Positions 16,976-26,748 of a DNA stretch of 64,000 nucleotides are shown piece by piece. Each line of letters starts with the position of its first letter. The first letter of the stretch is position 1. A model generated the notes under the pieces. That model made no database searches and was not told where the DNA came from. It saw nothing but the letters and a program-made list of their open reading frames with translations. This stretch comes from Prochlorococcus sp. AG-321-E21. GTDB lineage: Bacteria > Cyanobacteriota > Cyanobacteriia > PCC-6307 > Cyanobiaceae. A program made the translations under genes and the position numbers. The stretch is from assembly GCA_003283415.1 (NCBI GenBank), contig QBXH01000002.1:91290-155289 (forward strand), in the 5' to 3' direction.

Positions 16976-16979
16976 AGTA

Positions 16980-17474
16980 ATGAATTCTATTGTAAAAGCA
17001 CATTGGGATTCTAAATTACCTATATATGATATATCTCATTTAAAACTACAAAAAAAAGGAATTAAAAGCTTATTAATAGATGTTGATGGTACATTATTAA
17101 GTCGACAATCAAATGTGATTCCATTAAATGTTAAAAAGTGGATTAGAGAATCAAAAAAGTTATTCTCTTTATATTTAATAAGTAATAATCCCTCTGATGA
17201 ACGAATTAGAAAGATAGCCAAGGAATTAGATATCAGATATAAATCAAACGCTCTAAAACCAAGAAAAAAAATTACTTTAGATGTCATTTCAGAAATGAAT
17301 GAAGACATAAAAAATATTGCTATCATTGGAGATAGAATTTTTACAGATGTTATGGTCGGAAATAGATGTAATATTCAAACAATATTAGTAAAACGTTTAA
17401 GCAGAAAGGGTTTACCTCTAAAATTAAATTTAACATTAATCCTAGAAAAATTGATTAGTATTTTCTTAAAATGA
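16980..17474 (+). CDS. YqeG-family HAD IIIA phosphatase
   Basis: 164 residues from the ATG at 16980. An in-frame TTG at 16944 would overlap the upstream gene and adds residues unlike the family, so I prefer the ATG. HAD motifs are DVDGTLL (D34, D36), [11 protein letters not shown], the lysine in ALKPRKK and [13 protein letters not shown]. Relatives include PGP phosphatase (mitochondrial Gep4 and plastid PGPP1), which would act on the PgsA product; that activity is inferred. The proB ATG overlaps its stop. Confidence 0.85.
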   Translation: MNSIVKAHWDSKLPIYDISHLKLQKKGIKSLLIDVDGTLLSRQSNVIPLNVKKWIRESKKLFSLYLISNNPSDERIRKIAKELDIRYKSNALKPRKKITLDVISEMNEDIKNIAIIGDRIFTDVMVGNRCNIQTILVKRLSRKGLPLKLNLTLILEKLISIFLK

Positions 17475-18553
17475 AGACATGGGTAGTGAAAATTGGTACT
17501 AGTATTCTCAGAGGAAATAATGAGAAATCAACAGACCAAGTAATTGAAAGTTTATGTAAATCTTTTACAGATTTTATTTTAAAAGGGAATAAAGTCATTC
17601 TCGTTACCAGTGGTGCAGTTGGATTAGGATGTAAGAAATTAAATTTGAATACAAGACCAAAAGAACTTAGTACTCTTCAAGCTGTGGCTGCTGTAGGTCA
17701 AGTAAATTTAATGACTTTGTATGATAAAACAATGAAAAAATTAGGTCATAATATAGCTCAAATACTTGTAACGAAAACTGATTTTAATTCGCGCGAATCC
17801 TTCAATAACGCTTCCAAAACTTTAAAAAAATTAATAGATTTAAATGTTGTGCCTATAGTCAATGAGAATGATTCGGTTGCTAATGAAGAGCTTAGATATG
17901 GAGATAATGATACTCTCTCTGCTTTAGTTGCCTTAGCAATAAATGCTAATAAGCTTATTTTATTAACTGATATAGAAAATTTATATTCCAAAGACCCAAG
18001 AAATAATAAGGATGCTCATCCAATAAAAGAGCTTAATATTAATGAATTAAAGATTATTAAAGATAAAAATAATAAAAACTATAATAATGAATGGGGCACA
18101 GGTGGAATTGCCACAAAACTAACTGCTGCAGAAATCGCCACAAAAGGAGGCGTAGAAGTTCAATTAGCCGATGGCAGAAATGAAAAAAATTTAATAAATA
18201 TTTTTAATAACAAAAAAATAGGCACGATTTTTCATCCTGTAGATAAACCAGTTGGTAACAAAAAAAGTTGGTTATCTCACGCTATTAAAACTGTTGGAGA
18301 AATAACATTAGACGAAGGGGCTTGTCTAGCTATTGAAAAAAAAGGTGCATCTCTTTTAGTAGTAGGGGTTAAAGACGTCGAAGGAGACTTTACCGTTAAC
18401 CAGGCTGTTAGAATTGTAAATACAAATAAGAAGGAAGTTGCTAAAGGTATAACATCAATGAGTAGTGAATATCTAAAAAGAATTTTGAACAAAGAAGAAA
18501 CGATCAATTTATCAATGATCGTTGTACATAGGGATGTTCTTGCTCTTACCTAA
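17471..18553 (+). CDS. proB: glutamate 5-kinase
   Basis: 360 residues, first step of proline synthesis. It has an amino-acid kinase domain ([56 protein letters not shown]) and a C-terminal PUA domain (about 270-345). The ATG overlaps the YqeG stop by 4 bp, so it is translationally coupled. Proline feedback through the kinase domain is known for the family. Confidence 0.96.
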   Translation: MKTWVVKIGTSILRGNNEKSTDQVIESLCKSFTDFILKGNKVILVTSGAVGLGCKKLNLNTRPKELSTLQAVAAVGQVNLMTLYDKTMKKLGHNIAQILVTKTDFNSRESFNNASKTLKKLIDLNVVPIVNENDSVANEELRYGDNDTLSALVALAINANKLILLTDIENLYSKDPRNNKDAHPIKELNINELKIIKDKNNKNYNNEWGTGGIATKLTAAEIATKGGVEVQLADGRNEKNLINIFNNKKIGTIFHPVDKPVGNKKSWLSHAIKTVGEITLDEGACLAIEKKGASLLVVGVKDVEGDFTVNQAVRIVNTNKKEVAKGITSMSSEYLKRILNKEETINLSMIVVHRDVLALT

Positions 18554-18572
18554 AAATAATTTAAAATAACAA

Positions 18573-19607
18573 ATGTTACTAAGTAAATTAGTCGATCTTA
18601 TAAAGACTGGGGATTCAAAATTTATTAAAGCAAATATATTCGAAAATACAGATATTGAAAATGCTGCTTCTTTAGATATTGCTTCAAAAAATCAAATATC
18701 TTTTTTAGAAGAAAACAATATCTTGAAAGAGAATTTAGGAAAAACTTCTGCTTCAGCGATTATTGTATCTAATAATAGTGAAACATTAGGTTTACTAGAC
18801 TCATTGAAAATTTCAAACATAGTTGTAGGCAATCCTAGAATTGCTTTTGCAGAAGTATTAAATTATTTATATGAACAAATTAATTTCAATCCAGGTATAG
18901 ATGATTCCGCTGTTATTAAAACATCTGCAATAATTGGAGATAATTGTTATTTGGGAGCTAACGTATATATTGGTGAAAATACAATAATTGGCAAAAATAA
19001 CCAGATTTTCCCTGGAGCAAAAATTTTAGGAAATGTTCAATTAGGTAATAACAATATAATTCATCCAAATTGTGTAATTTACGAAAATACAAGTATTGAA
19101 AATAATTGCGTTATAAATTCTAATACTGTTATTGGTTCTGAAGGATTTGGTTTTGTTCCTCAAAATGGTAAGTGGATTAAAATGCCACAAACAGGATCCG
19201 TAATAATAAAGAGCTTTGTAGAAATTGGTACCAACTGTTGTATTGATAGGCCATCCGTAGGAAATACGTTTATTGATGAAGGAACAAAAATGGATAACTT
19301 AGTTCAAATAGGTCATGGAGTTAAGGTAGGGAAAAATTGTGCTTTTGCTGCTCAAGTTGGAATAGCAGGAGGAGCTATTATTGGAGATGGAGTAATACTC
19401 GCTGGACAAGTAGGGGTTAATAACAGAGTGAAAGTAGGTAATAATGTTATAGCAAGTTCAAAATGTGGGATCCATTGTGATATTGAAGATGGGGAAGTTG
19501 TTAGCGGTTTTCCAGCTATGAAAAATAAATCTTGGTTAAGGAGCTCAACTGTGTTTAAAAAATTACCTGAATTAGCAAAAAGGCTTAGACAACTAGACAA
19601 GAAATAA
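18573..19607 (+). CDS. lpxD: UDP-3-O-(acyl)glucosamine N-acyltransferase
   Basis: 344 residues. The N-terminal uridine-binding domain (1-105) is followed by a left-handed beta-helix of many hexapeptide repeats (about 115-310). Catalytic H248 lies in LVQIGHGVKVG and the C-terminal helix is 325-344. It adds the N-linked acyl chain in lipid A synthesis. Placed 19 bp after proB and 29 bp before leuB. Confidence 0.95.
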   Translation: MLLSKLVDLIKTGDSKFIKANIFENTDIENAASLDIASKNQISFLEENNILKENLGKTSASAIIVSNNSETLGLLDSLKISNIVVGNPRIAFAEVLNYLYEQINFNPGIDDSAVIKTSAIIGDNCYLGANVYIGENTIIGKNNQIFPGAKILGNVQLGNNNIIHPNCVIYENTSIENNCVINSNTVIGSEGFGFVPQNGKWIKMPQTGSVIIKSFVEIGTNCCIDRPSVGNTFIDEGTKMDNLVQIGHGVKVGKNCAFAAQVGIAGGAIIGDGVILAGQVGVNNRVKVGNNVIASSKCGIHCDIEDGEVVSGFPAMKNKSWLRSSTVFKKLPELAKRLRQLDKK

Positions 19608-19636
19608 ATTATTCTTTTACTAAAAATAAAAACTAA

Positions 19637-20710
19637 ATGAAGAGACATAAAGTTGTTCTACTTTCTGGAGATGGTATAGGTCCAGAAATCTCAGAAATTT
19701 CAATAAAAATATTAAATAAACTCTCTCAAAAATATGATTTTAATATTGAGATAAAAGAAGAACTTTTTGGAGGAATAGCTTATGAAAAGTATAATGATCC
19801 AGCTCCTAAATCAACATTAGATCAGTGTAAAGCTAGTGATGCAGTACTTTTAGCTTGTGTAGGTGATATAAAATATGATACTTTACCAAGAGAATTACGC
19901 CCCGAGAGTGGTTTACTTAAATTAAGATCTGCATTGAATTTATTTGCTAATATTAGACCAGTAAAAATAAGAAAATCTCTTCTTGATTCAAGTTCCTTAA
20001 AAAAAGAAATCGTTGAAAATGTAGATCTAATTGTAGTAAGAGAATTAATAGGTGGAATATATTTTGGACAGCCTAGAGGACAAATAAGTAACACTAAAGT
20101 TAAAAAAGCTTTCAATACGATGGTTTATGACTCAAACGAAATAAAAAGAATAACAGAAGTTGCAATTAAACTAGCAAATCAAAGAAGTAAAAAAATATGT
20201 TCAGTAGATAAATCAAACGTACTCGAAGTAAGCCAGTTATGGAGAGATACAGTTTTAGATATCGTTTCAAAAAATAAAGATTTAAGTTTAAGTAATATGT
20301 ATGTTGATAATGCTGCTATGCAACTTGTAAAGGATCCAAGTCAATTTGATGTAATTTTAACAAGTAATTTGTTCGGTGATATTTTAAGTGACTTAGCCGC
20401 AATGATTACTGGATCTATTGGAATGCTTCCATCCGCATCTTTAAGTAATTCAGGGCCTGGGGTTTTTGAACCTGTTCATGGTTCTGCACCTGATATAGCA
20501 GGTAAAGATATAGCTAATCCTATAGCTATGGCTTTATCAACATCAATGATGCTTAAAATTGGCCTAAATGAGATAGAAGCTGCAGATGATATAGAAAAAG
20601 CTATAGATAATGTTTTATCGAATGGATATAGAACCTCCGATTTGAAAAAGGGAAATTGCAAGGTTCTTTCATGTAGTGAAATTGGAGAGAAAATTATTCA
20701 AGAAATTTGA
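19637..20710 (+). CDS. leuB: 3-isopropylmalate dehydrogenase
   Basis: 357 residues, oxidative decarboxylation in leucine synthesis. Substrate arginines are in LRPESGLLKLR and VVRELIGGIYFG. The metal aspartates are in LTSNLFGDILSDLAAMITG and the NAD site is HGSAPDIAGKDIANP. The sequence is complete and of normal length. The 90 bp to prk hold an AT-rich leader. Confidence 0.97.
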   Translation: MKRHKVVLLSGDGIGPEISEISIKILNKLSQKYDFNIEIKEELFGGIAYEKYNDPAPKSTLDQCKASDAVLLACVGDIKYDTLPRELRPESGLLKLRSALNLFANIRPVKIRKSLLDSSSLKKEIVENVDLIVVRELIGGIYFGQPRGQISNTKVKKAFNTMVYDSNEIKRITEVAIKLANQRSKKICSVDKSNVLEVSQLWRDTVLDIVSKNKDLSLSNMYVDNAAMQLVKDPSQFDVILTSNLFGDILSDLAAMITGSIGMLPSASLSNSGPGVFEPVHGSAPDIAGKDIANPIAMALSTSMMLKIGLNEIEAADDIEKAIDNVLSNGYRTSDLKKGNCKVLSCSEIGEKIIQEI

Positions 20711-20800
20711 ATAAAAAATTAATAAATTAAAAAATATCTTTAACTTGAACAAAAAGTTGGCATATTACCTGTCAGAATAATTTCATATTGTTTTTATAAA

Positions 20801-21700
20801 ATGTCTAAACGTCATCCAGTAGTAGCTGTAACAGGATCTTCAGGTGCAGGAACAAGCACAGTAAAAAGAGCATTTGAGCATATTTTTGCGAGAGAAGATA
20901 TAGTTCCAGCTGTTGTTGAAGGAGATAGTTATCACAGGTTTGAGAGAATGCCTATGAAAAAAGCTATGGCAGAGGCACTCTCAAAAGGGGAAAATTTTTC
21001 TCACTTCGGACCAGAAGCAAATCTTTTTGACAAATTAGAAGAGCTTTTTAAAATTTATGGTGAATCAGGTGGAGGAAAAAAAAGGTATTATCTTCACAGC
21101 CCTGAAGAAGCGCAGGAACATAACGCAAGATTAGGGACATCATTAGAACCAGGTCAATTCACACCATGGGAGGATATTCCAAATGGAACAGATGTTCTTT
21201 TCTACGAAGGATTACATGGTGGTGTCGAGGGAGAAGGATACAATGTTTCTTCCTATGCTGACTTACTTGTTGGTGTAGTACCGATCACAAACTTAGAGTG
21301 GATACAAAAAATTCATAGGGATAATGCTGAAAGAGGTTATTCAGCTGAAACTATAGTTGATACTATTTTGAGAAGAATGCCAGACTACATAAATCATATT
21401 TGTCCACAATTTAGTAAAACGGATATCAATTTCCAGAGAATACCTACTATTGACACCTCGAATCCCTTTATATGTAGAAACATTCCTACACCAGATGAAA
21501 GTTTTGTAATAATACATTTCAGAAAAGGCGCAAGAGAAAAATGGGGAATTGACTTTCAATACCTTTTGGGAATGATTCATGATTCATTCATGTCAAGTCC
21601 AACGAGCATTGTTGTTAATGGAGGAAAAATGGGTTTCGCCATGGAATTGATACTAACTCCCATAATCCATAAAATGATTGAAGAAAAGAAACATTCATAA
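20801..21700 (+). CDS. prk: phosphoribulokinase (class I, proteobacterial type)
   Basis: 299 residues, ATP-dependent phosphorylation of ribulose 5-phosphate in the Calvin cycle. Walker A is TGSSGAGTST (11-20), D42 is in EGDSYHRFERM, and FYEGLHGG and the arginine motifs follow. Length and the SKRHPVVAVTGSSGAGTST start match the shorter class I enzymes of proteobacteria rather than the ~330-residue cyanobacterial/plant class II with regulatory cysteines. Less AT-biased codons than neighbours suggest high expression. Confidence 0.9.
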   Translation: MSKRHPVVAVTGSSGAGTSTVKRAFEHIFAREDIVPAVVEGDSYHRFERMPMKKAMAEALSKGENFSHFGPEANLFDKLEELFKIYGESGGGKKRYYLHSPEEAQEHNARLGTSLEPGQFTPWEDIPNGTDVLFYEGLHGGVEGEGYNVSSYADLLVGVVPITNLEWIQKIHRDNAERGYSAETIVDTILRRMPDYINHICPQFSKTDINFQRIPTIDTSNPFICRNIPTPDESFVIIHFRKGAREKWGIDFQYLLGMIHDSFMSSPTSIVVNGGKMGFAMELILTPIIHKMIEEKKHS

Positions 21701-21799
21701 ATAGTACTAATACATCTTCTTTAAGCCTTAAAATTATCTGAATTTTTGAAGGTGAAAATATATAAAAGTAAAGTACTTAGTGTATTTTTAAAATTTAGC

Positions 21800-21838
21800 T
21801 ATCAAGGAATTTCATATTTCTATATATCTCCCTTGATA
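21800..21838 (+). repeat. 8-bp inverted repeat between prk and accD
   Basis: TATCAAGG (21800-21807) and CCTTGATA (21831-21838) are exact complements with a 23-base loop. No U-run follows, so it is at best a weak terminator or an mRNA hairpin in the accD leader. Its significance is uncertain. Confidence 0.35.
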
Positions 21839-21881
21839 AAAGGGCCTTATTTAGACTTAAATAGAAAAAACAGAAAATATA

Positions 21882-22760
21882 GTGTCTTTAATCGACTGGT
21901 TTGCCGCAAGGAGAAAAGATCAATTCGTTGGGAAGGTTTCTCAAGATACAGAGGAAAGTGATGGCCTTTGGGTTAAATGTTCAGAATGTAGTCAAGTTGC
22001 ATATAGAAAAGATTTAATATCAAATTTTAATGTATGCAGTAATTGTTCTCATCACAATAGAATCAATAGCGACGAAAGAATTAATATAATCGCTGATAAA
22101 GATTCATTTAAGGAGTTTGATGGTTTATTAAGTCCTACTGACCCTTTAAAATTTAAAGACAGGAGATCTTATTCAGACAGGATAAAAGAGAGTCAACAGG
22201 GGACAGGGCTCAAAGATGGTGTAATAACTGGTTTATGTTCCATTAATTCAATGCCTTTAGCCCTAGCAGTAATGGATTTTAGATTTATGGGAGGTTCAAT
22301 GGGTTCAGTAGTTGGTGAAAAAATTACTCGGATAATTGAAAAAGCCACAATCGAAAAATATCCAATTTTGATAGTTTGTGCATCAGGAGGAGCAAGAATG
22401 CAAGAAGGTATGTTGAGTCTTATGCAGATGGCTAAAATATCAGGTGCACTGAAAAAACATAGAGCTCAAAATCTACTTTATATGCCTTTGTTAACCCATC
22501 CCACTACTGGAGGTGTAACCGCAAGCTTTGCAATGTTGGGAGATTTGATATTGGCAGAGCCTAAAGCCCTTATTGGTTTTGCTGGAAGAAGAGTTATTGA
22601 ACAAACATTAAGAGAAAAATTACCGGATAATTTTCAAACAGCAGAATATCTTTTAGAACATGGTTTTGTTGATTTAATTGTTGATAGGAAGGAACTAAAA
22701 ATCACCTTAACCAAAATTTTAAAAATTCATGGTGTAAAAGAATTAATTAAGGCAAATTAA
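21882..22760 (+). CDS. accD: acetyl-CoA carboxylase carboxyltransferase subunit beta
   Basis: 292 residues from GTG ([14 protein letters not shown], a family-typical start). The four-cysteine zinc finger is C33-x2-C36 and C52-x2-C55. The crotonase-like core has [24 protein letters not shown] and [16 protein letters not shown]. With AccA it transfers CO2 from biotin to acetyl-CoA in fatty-acid synthesis. A frame at 21746-21961 overlaps it and is not a gene. Confidence 0.96.
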   Translation: MSLIDWFAARRKDQFVGKVSQDTEESDGLWVKCSECSQVAYRKDLISNFNVCSNCSHHNRINSDERINIIADKDSFKEFDGLLSPTDPLKFKDRRSYSDRIKESQQGTGLKDGVITGLCSINSMPLALAVMDFRFMGGSMGSVVGEKITRIIEKATIEKYPILIVCASGGARMQEGMLSLMQMAKISGALKKHRAQNLLYMPLLTHPTTGGVTASFAMLGDLILAEPKALIGFAGRRVIEQTLREKLPDNFQTAEYLLEHGFVDLIVDRKELKITLTKILKIHGVKELIKAN

Positions 22761-22761
22761 A

Positions 22762-23154
22762 ATGATTAAAATTGTTTTAAATTTGTTTTCTTTATTTTTT
22801 GTTTTTTATATTTTAATTTTAAATAATTTTAATTTAGTAATCGGTATTGGAAATGTAGATTGGTTACTTTTAAAAGAAAATGATGATGGAAAAGAATGGC
22901 TTGATATGGGAAGTATTAAGAAATTAAATGGAGACGAAATAAGTGTTCTAACTAAGTTTTTCAAAAATCCTAAAGATTTAAGTGATAAAGGCCAATTATC
23001 TCTCTACGTTATGAACATCAATTGCAATGAAAAGACATTTAAAGATACTTCTATTAATGGAATCCCAAACCTTAATTCAAAGTGGCAAACTTCTAATAAT
23101 GATGAGCTTATTGATGTTGTAATTGAAAGAAGCTGTTCTGAGATCTTAAATTAA
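22762..23154 (+). CDS. membrane-anchored or exported hypothetical protein
   Basis: 130 residues, starting 1 bp after accD. The N-terminal 25 residues are very hydrophobic (signal anchor). The remainder is a soluble domain with LLLKENDDGKEWLDMGSIKKL and two cysteines (NINCNEK and ERSCSE) that may form a disulfide outside the cytoplasm. The final base overlaps the next ATG, so accD, this gene and the oxidoreductase look co-transcribed. Family not recognised. Confidence 0.7.
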   Translation: MIKIVLNLFSLFFVFYILILNNFNLVIGIGNVDWLLLKENDDGKEWLDMGSIKKLNGDEISVLTKFFKNPKDLSDKGQLSLYVMNINCNEKTFKDTSINGIPNLNSKWQTSNNDELIDVVIERSCSEILN

Positions 23155-24257
23155 TGAATTCAAGTAATGCTCCAGATAAATTAAGAATCGCTATTGCTGG
23201 CTTAGGATTTGGAAAAAAAGTTCATTTGGAAGCATTAAAAGAATCAGAGTATTTAATTCCAACTACCATTTATCACTACGAGAAAGAAAAAGGACCCTCA
23301 TTAGAGAAAGAAACTGGTTTGAATTTTTATCATGAGTGGGGTGAATTAGTTAAATCCAAAGATATCGATGGGATCATAATTGCTACATCTCCTGAATCAA
23401 GATTTGAGTTAGCAAAGGAAGCTCTTGAGAATAATAAACATCTTTTGTTAGAGAAACCTGTAGCCTTGACCTCTAAAGAAATTGAAGAACTTCAAAGAAT
23501 ATCTTTAATTAAAAATTTGAGTGTTTGTGTAGATTTTGAATATAGAGAAGTGCCTCTTTTTATGCAAACCAAGAAAATAATTGATGAGGGAATTATAGGA
23601 AAAATTTATTTGATTAAACTTGATTGGTTAATGAGCAGCAGGTCAGATCCCAAAAGAGCTTGGAATTGGTATTCACTCAAAGAAAAAGGTGGTGGAGTAA
23701 TCGGAGCTTTAGGGACTCACGCATTTGATATGTTGAATTGGTTTTTTGGAGAATCGATAAAAGTATCTGGAAAATTATCAACCTCAATCAAGAAAAGGTC
23801 TTTACCAAATTCCACTAAATTAATGGAAGTAACAAGCGAAGACATATGTATAGCAAACCTAGAAATATCAAATTACAGCAATTTTCTACTACCATGTCAG
23901 GTTTCGTTATCCTCGATATCTAAAAATGGAAGAGGATTTAATTTGGAAGTATATGGAAGTGAAGGTTCACTTTTCCTTAAAAGCGAGAATCAAAAAGATT
24001 ATGTTCATGGCTTTAATTTAAAGTTTTCAGACAAGGAAGATAAGATATATGATTTGACGGCTGATCCTTTCTTCAATTTTGAAAAAACGTGGACTGATGG
24101 AAGGATTGCACCTGTTAGTAGAATTCAAACATTATGGGCTAAGAGCATCATTAATCAAACACCAGTAGTTCCTGGATTGTCTGAGGGACTTGGGAGTCAA
24201 AGAATCTGCGAAGCAATAAGAAAGTCTTCAGATAGTGGTTTAAGTATAAAAATATAG
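23154..24257 (+). CDS. Gfo/Idh/MocA-family oxidoreductase
   Basis: 367 residues. The N-terminal Rossmann motif IAIAGLGFGKKVH is followed by TSPESRFELAKEAL and the EKPVALT motif with the catalytic-region lysine. The C-terminal alpha/beta domain has GGGVIGALGTHAFDMLNWFFGE. Such enzymes oxidise or reduce sugars, inositols or biliverdin-like substrates with NAD(P). The substrate is not predictable here. Its ATG overlaps the previous stop. Confidence 0.88.
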   Translation: MNSSNAPDKLRIAIAGLGFGKKVHLEALKESEYLIPTTIYHYEKEKGPSLEKETGLNFYHEWGELVKSKDIDGIIIATSPESRFELAKEALENNKHLLLEKPVALTSKEIEELQRISLIKNLSVCVDFEYREVPLFMQTKKIIDEGIIGKIYLIKLDWLMSSRSDPKRAWNWYSLKEKGGGVIGALGTHAFDMLNWFFGESIKVSGKLSTSIKKRSLPNSTKLMEVTSEDICIANLEISNYSNFLLPCQVSLSSISKNGRGFNLEVYGSEGSLFLKSENQKDYVHGFNLKFSDKEDKIYDLTADPFFNFEKTWTDGRIAPVSRIQTLWAKSIINQTPVVPGLSEGLGSQRICEAIRKSSDSGLSIKI

Positions 24258-24287
24258 CAAATTATTCCAATAAGTAGCAAATGTTAC

Positions 24288-24316
24288 TTGACAATGTATT
24301 AAATTTATTTTATTTT
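24288..24316 (+). promoter_or_regulatory. possible sigma70-type promoter for the class I aldolase
   Basis: TTGACA (24288-24293), a 17-bp spacer, then TATTTT (24311-24316), about 45 bp before the ATG. The -35 is perfect and the -10 weak. This is a pattern match only. Confidence 0.35.
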
Positions 24317-24360
24317 TTCTTCATATTCTGGAAAAATCAATTATCCCAAAGTTTTATAGA

Positions 24361-25428
24361 ATGGCATTAAATTATTACAAAAATGAGCTTAAAGAAAATG
24401 CTCAACTCTTAGCATCCAAAGGTAAAGGAATATTAGCTGTAGATGAATCAACTAAAACAGTAGGGAAAAGATTAGCTGGAATTGGAGTTGAAAATACTGA
24501 AGAGAATAGGAAAGCATACAGAGGTATGCTGTTTACAACGGAAGGGCTAGGGAAATATATAAGCGGTGCAATTCTTTTTGAAGAGACCCTTTTTCAGAAT
24601 CACCAAGATGGTGAACCTATGGTGAAAAAACTTAATGATTTGGGGATCATCCCAGGTATAAAGGTTGATAAAGGATTGAATCCACTGCCTGGTGGAGGAG
24701 ATGTAGAAACTTTTTGTTCTGGATTAGATGGATTAGTCGAGAGAGCTGCTAAATATTACGAACAGGGAGCAAGATTTGCAAAATGGAGAGCAGTTTTACA
24801 AATAACCGATAATGGTTGTCCTTCAAAATTATCAATACAAGAGAATGCATGGGGATTAGCTAGATATGCAAGATCCGTACAGGAATCTGGATTAGTCCCA
24901 ATTATCGAGCCTGAAATTTTAATGGATGGGGCTCATACTATTGAAAAAACTGCTGAGATTCAAGAAGAAGTAATTAAGCAGGTTTACATAGCATGTCAGG
25001 CTAACGGAGTTTTCCTTGAGGGTACACTTCTAAAACCTTCAATGACAGTAAATGGGGCAGAATGTACAACTAAAGCTGATCCTATGAAAGTAGCTGAAAT
25101 GACCATAAGGACAATGGAAAGATGTGTTCCTGCATCTGTTCCAGGAATAGTTTTCTTATCTGGAGGTTTAAGTGAAGAGGCCGCATCAGTTTATTTAAAC
25201 AATATGAATACACTCTATAGAAAAGCTTTATGGAACGTTTCATTCTCTTACGGAAGAGCTTTACAGCACTCTTGCCTAAAAGCATGGAAGGGTAGTGACT
25301 TAGAGGCAGGACAGAAAGCTTTAATAGCTAGAGCTCAGGCAAATTCTGAAGCTTCAAAAGGTTCATATGTTGCTGGATCGCAGCCTTCATCTGATGAACA
25401 GCTATTTGTTGCAGGATACACCTATTAA
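24361..25428 (+). CDS. fda: fructose-bisphosphate aldolase, class I
   Basis: 355 residues. Schiff-base K225 lies in LEGTLLKPSMTV, and DES-type residues (GILAVDESTKTVGKRL) and AKWRAVL complete the site. It splits or forms fructose 1,6-bisphosphate (and possibly sedoheptulose 1,7-bisphosphate), serving glycolysis, gluconeogenesis and the Calvin cycle. Codon use is less AT-biased, which suggests high expression. A bidirectional terminator follows. Confidence 0.97.
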   Translation: MALNYYKNELKENAQLLASKGKGILAVDESTKTVGKRLAGIGVENTEENRKAYRGMLFTTEGLGKYISGAILFEETLFQNHQDGEPMVKKLNDLGIIPGIKVDKGLNPLPGGGDVETFCSGLDGLVERAAKYYEQGARFAKWRAVLQITDNGCPSKLSIQENAWGLARYARSVQESGLVPIIEPEILMDGAHTIEKTAEIQEEVIKQVYIACQANGVFLEGTLLKPSMTVNGAECTTKADPMKVAEMTIRTMERCVPASVPGIVFLSGGLSEEAASVYLNNMNTLYRKALWNVSFSYGRALQHSCLKAWKGSDLEAGQKALIARAQANSEASKGSYVAGSQPSSDEQLFVAGYTY

Positions 25429-25456
25429 AGGATTAATTAGTTAATACATATTCAAT

Positions 25457-25489
25457 AAAAAAAGGCTTCAAAAAAGGAGCCTTTTTTAT
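25457..25489. terminator. bidirectional Rho-independent terminator
   Basis: AAAAAAGGCT and AGCCTTTTTT form a stem around a ten-base loop, with a U-run on the plus strand and the mirror U-run on the minus strand. It sits 28 bp after the aldolase stop and about 20 bp after the convergent purQ stop, so it can serve both. Confidence 0.85.
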
Positions 25490-25509
25490 TGTTTGATTAT
25501 TAATTACTA

Positions 25510-26172
25510 CTATGTCAATAGTGACTTCAGAGTATAAAGACCATCTATACCACCAATGGAATCATCACAAGCTCGTTCTGGATGAGGCATTAATCCTAAA
25601 ACATTTCCTTTTTTATTAGTTATTCCTGCTATATCAAAAATTGAACCATTAGGATTATTATTGTATTTTAGTGCAATTAAATCATTATCAATAAGTTTTT
25701 TTAGTGTTTCTTGATCACAATAATAACGTCCCTCTCCATGAGCTATTGGTAATTTTATATTTTGTGTTTCGTTTAATTTTTGAAACCAACCGCCTTTAGA
25801 AGTGCTCACATTCAAGTCAACATCATCACAAATGAAATTAAGATTTTTATTAGCAACAAGTGCTCCAGGAAGAAAACCTGATTCAGTCAATATTTGAAAC
25901 CCATTACATATTCCTAATACACGTCTTCCGCTTTTAACAAAATCATGTAAAGCATTTATTAATGGAGAGAATCTTGCGATTGCTCCACATCTTAAATAAT
26001 CACCATAACTAAATCCTCCTGGTAAAACGATTGAATCAATCTCACTTAAATCAGAGGATTCATGCCATAAAAATTTAGTTTTAATGTCTAAGCAAGCCTC
26101 TAAAGCCCAAGCAACATCACGGTCACAATTAGAACCTGGAAAAACAACAATGCCAACGGTAAAACTTGACAT
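25510..26172 (-). CDS. purQ: phosphoribosylformylglycinamidine synthase, glutaminase subunit
   Basis: 220 residues, class I glutamine amidotransferase. The nucleophile C89 is in VLGICNGFQ, and HPE is in LMPHPERA. It feeds ammonia to PurL for FGAM synthesis in the purine pathway. It starts exactly where purS stops, so the two are one operon. Confidence 0.97.
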   Translation of the reverse strand: MSSFTVGIVVFPGSNCDRDVAWALEACLDIKTKFLWHESSDLSEIDSIVLPGGFSYGDYLRCGAIARFSPLINALHDFVKSGRRVLGICNGFQILTESGFLPGALVANKNLNFICDDVDLNVSTSKGGWFQKLNETQNIKLPIAHGEGRYYCDQETLKKLIDNDLIALKYNNNPNGSIFDIAGITNKKGNVLGLMPHPERACDDSIGGIDGLYTLKSLLT

Positions 26173-26424
26173 TTATAATTTCTTTATTGAATACTCGTAG
26201 TCTTCAATAACTGTATTTGCAAATAATCGATCACACAATAAATCAATTTTTTCTTTGATATCTTCTTCATTACTTTTGATTTTAACTTCAATCATTTTTC
26301 CTATTCTTAAAGATTTAATTCCTTCGACTCCAAGTTTACTGGAAGCAGACTTTATTGCCTCTCCTGCTGGATCAAGAACGGAAGGTCTTAATCTTATAAA
26401 AACTTTAACTTCAAATTGATCCAA
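26173..26424 (-). CDS. purS: phosphoribosylformylglycinamidine synthase subunit PurS
   Basis: 83 residues, typical PurS: VKVFIRLRPSVLDPAGEAI and GVEGIKSLRIGKMIEVK. It bridges PurQ and PurL in the FGAM synthase complex. Directly abuts purQ downstream. Confidence 0.95.
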   Translation of the reverse strand: MDQFEVKVFIRLRPSVLDPAGEAIKSASSKLGVEGIKSLRIGKMIEVKIKSNEEDIKEKIDLLCDRLFANTVIEDYEYSIKKL

Positions 26425-26525
26425 TTAAAAAATTATTCCTAATAGAAGAATAGTTTAAATTTTAATAAAAAAGTACTTTAAATTAATAAACAAATATTTT
26501 TATCATTAAAAATGAAAAAGATTAA

Positions 26526-26693
26526 TTAAACGTTTATATAACCTTTGCCAAAGCATTCTAAACAAGTTCTTCTTGAATTTTCTGGAGTTTTAAAATTACC
26601 AGATCCAGCACATTTTGAGCAAACAACTTGAAAACAAGGACTTAATTTTTCAGAAAGAAATTTAGGTTTGCAAGCAATTTTTGAATCTTCCAT
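26526..26693 (-). CDS. 55-residue DnaJ-type zinc-finger mini-protein
   Basis: ATG at 26691-26693 to TAA at 26526-26528. Two cysteine pairs, CSKCAGSG (25-32) and CLECFGKG (44-51), match the C-x2-C-x-G-x-G units of the DnaJ/BSD2 zinc finger; C8 and C20 are extra. In cyanobacteria and plastids such mini-fingers are found in assembly factors for photosystem or Rubisco. It lies between the COG0523 GTPase and purS on the same strand. Strong motif, unknown target. Confidence 0.75.
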   Translation of the reverse strand: MEDSKIACKPKFLSEKLSPCFQVVCSKCAGSGNFKTPENSRRTCLECFGKGYINV

Positions 26694-26748
26694 TTTTAAT
26701 TTTGAAATCAGAGAAATTATCAGGGCAATTAACTATAAAATTAAACGC

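Noticed and set aside
16944..16979. 12-residue N-terminal extension of the YqeG protein (TTG start)
   Set aside because: It would overlap the upstream gene by 32 bases; the ATG at 16980 is closer to family length and better placed.
21746..21961. 71-codon ORF overlapping the accD start
   Set aside because: It overlaps the well-supported GTG start region of accD in another frame and has no homology signature.
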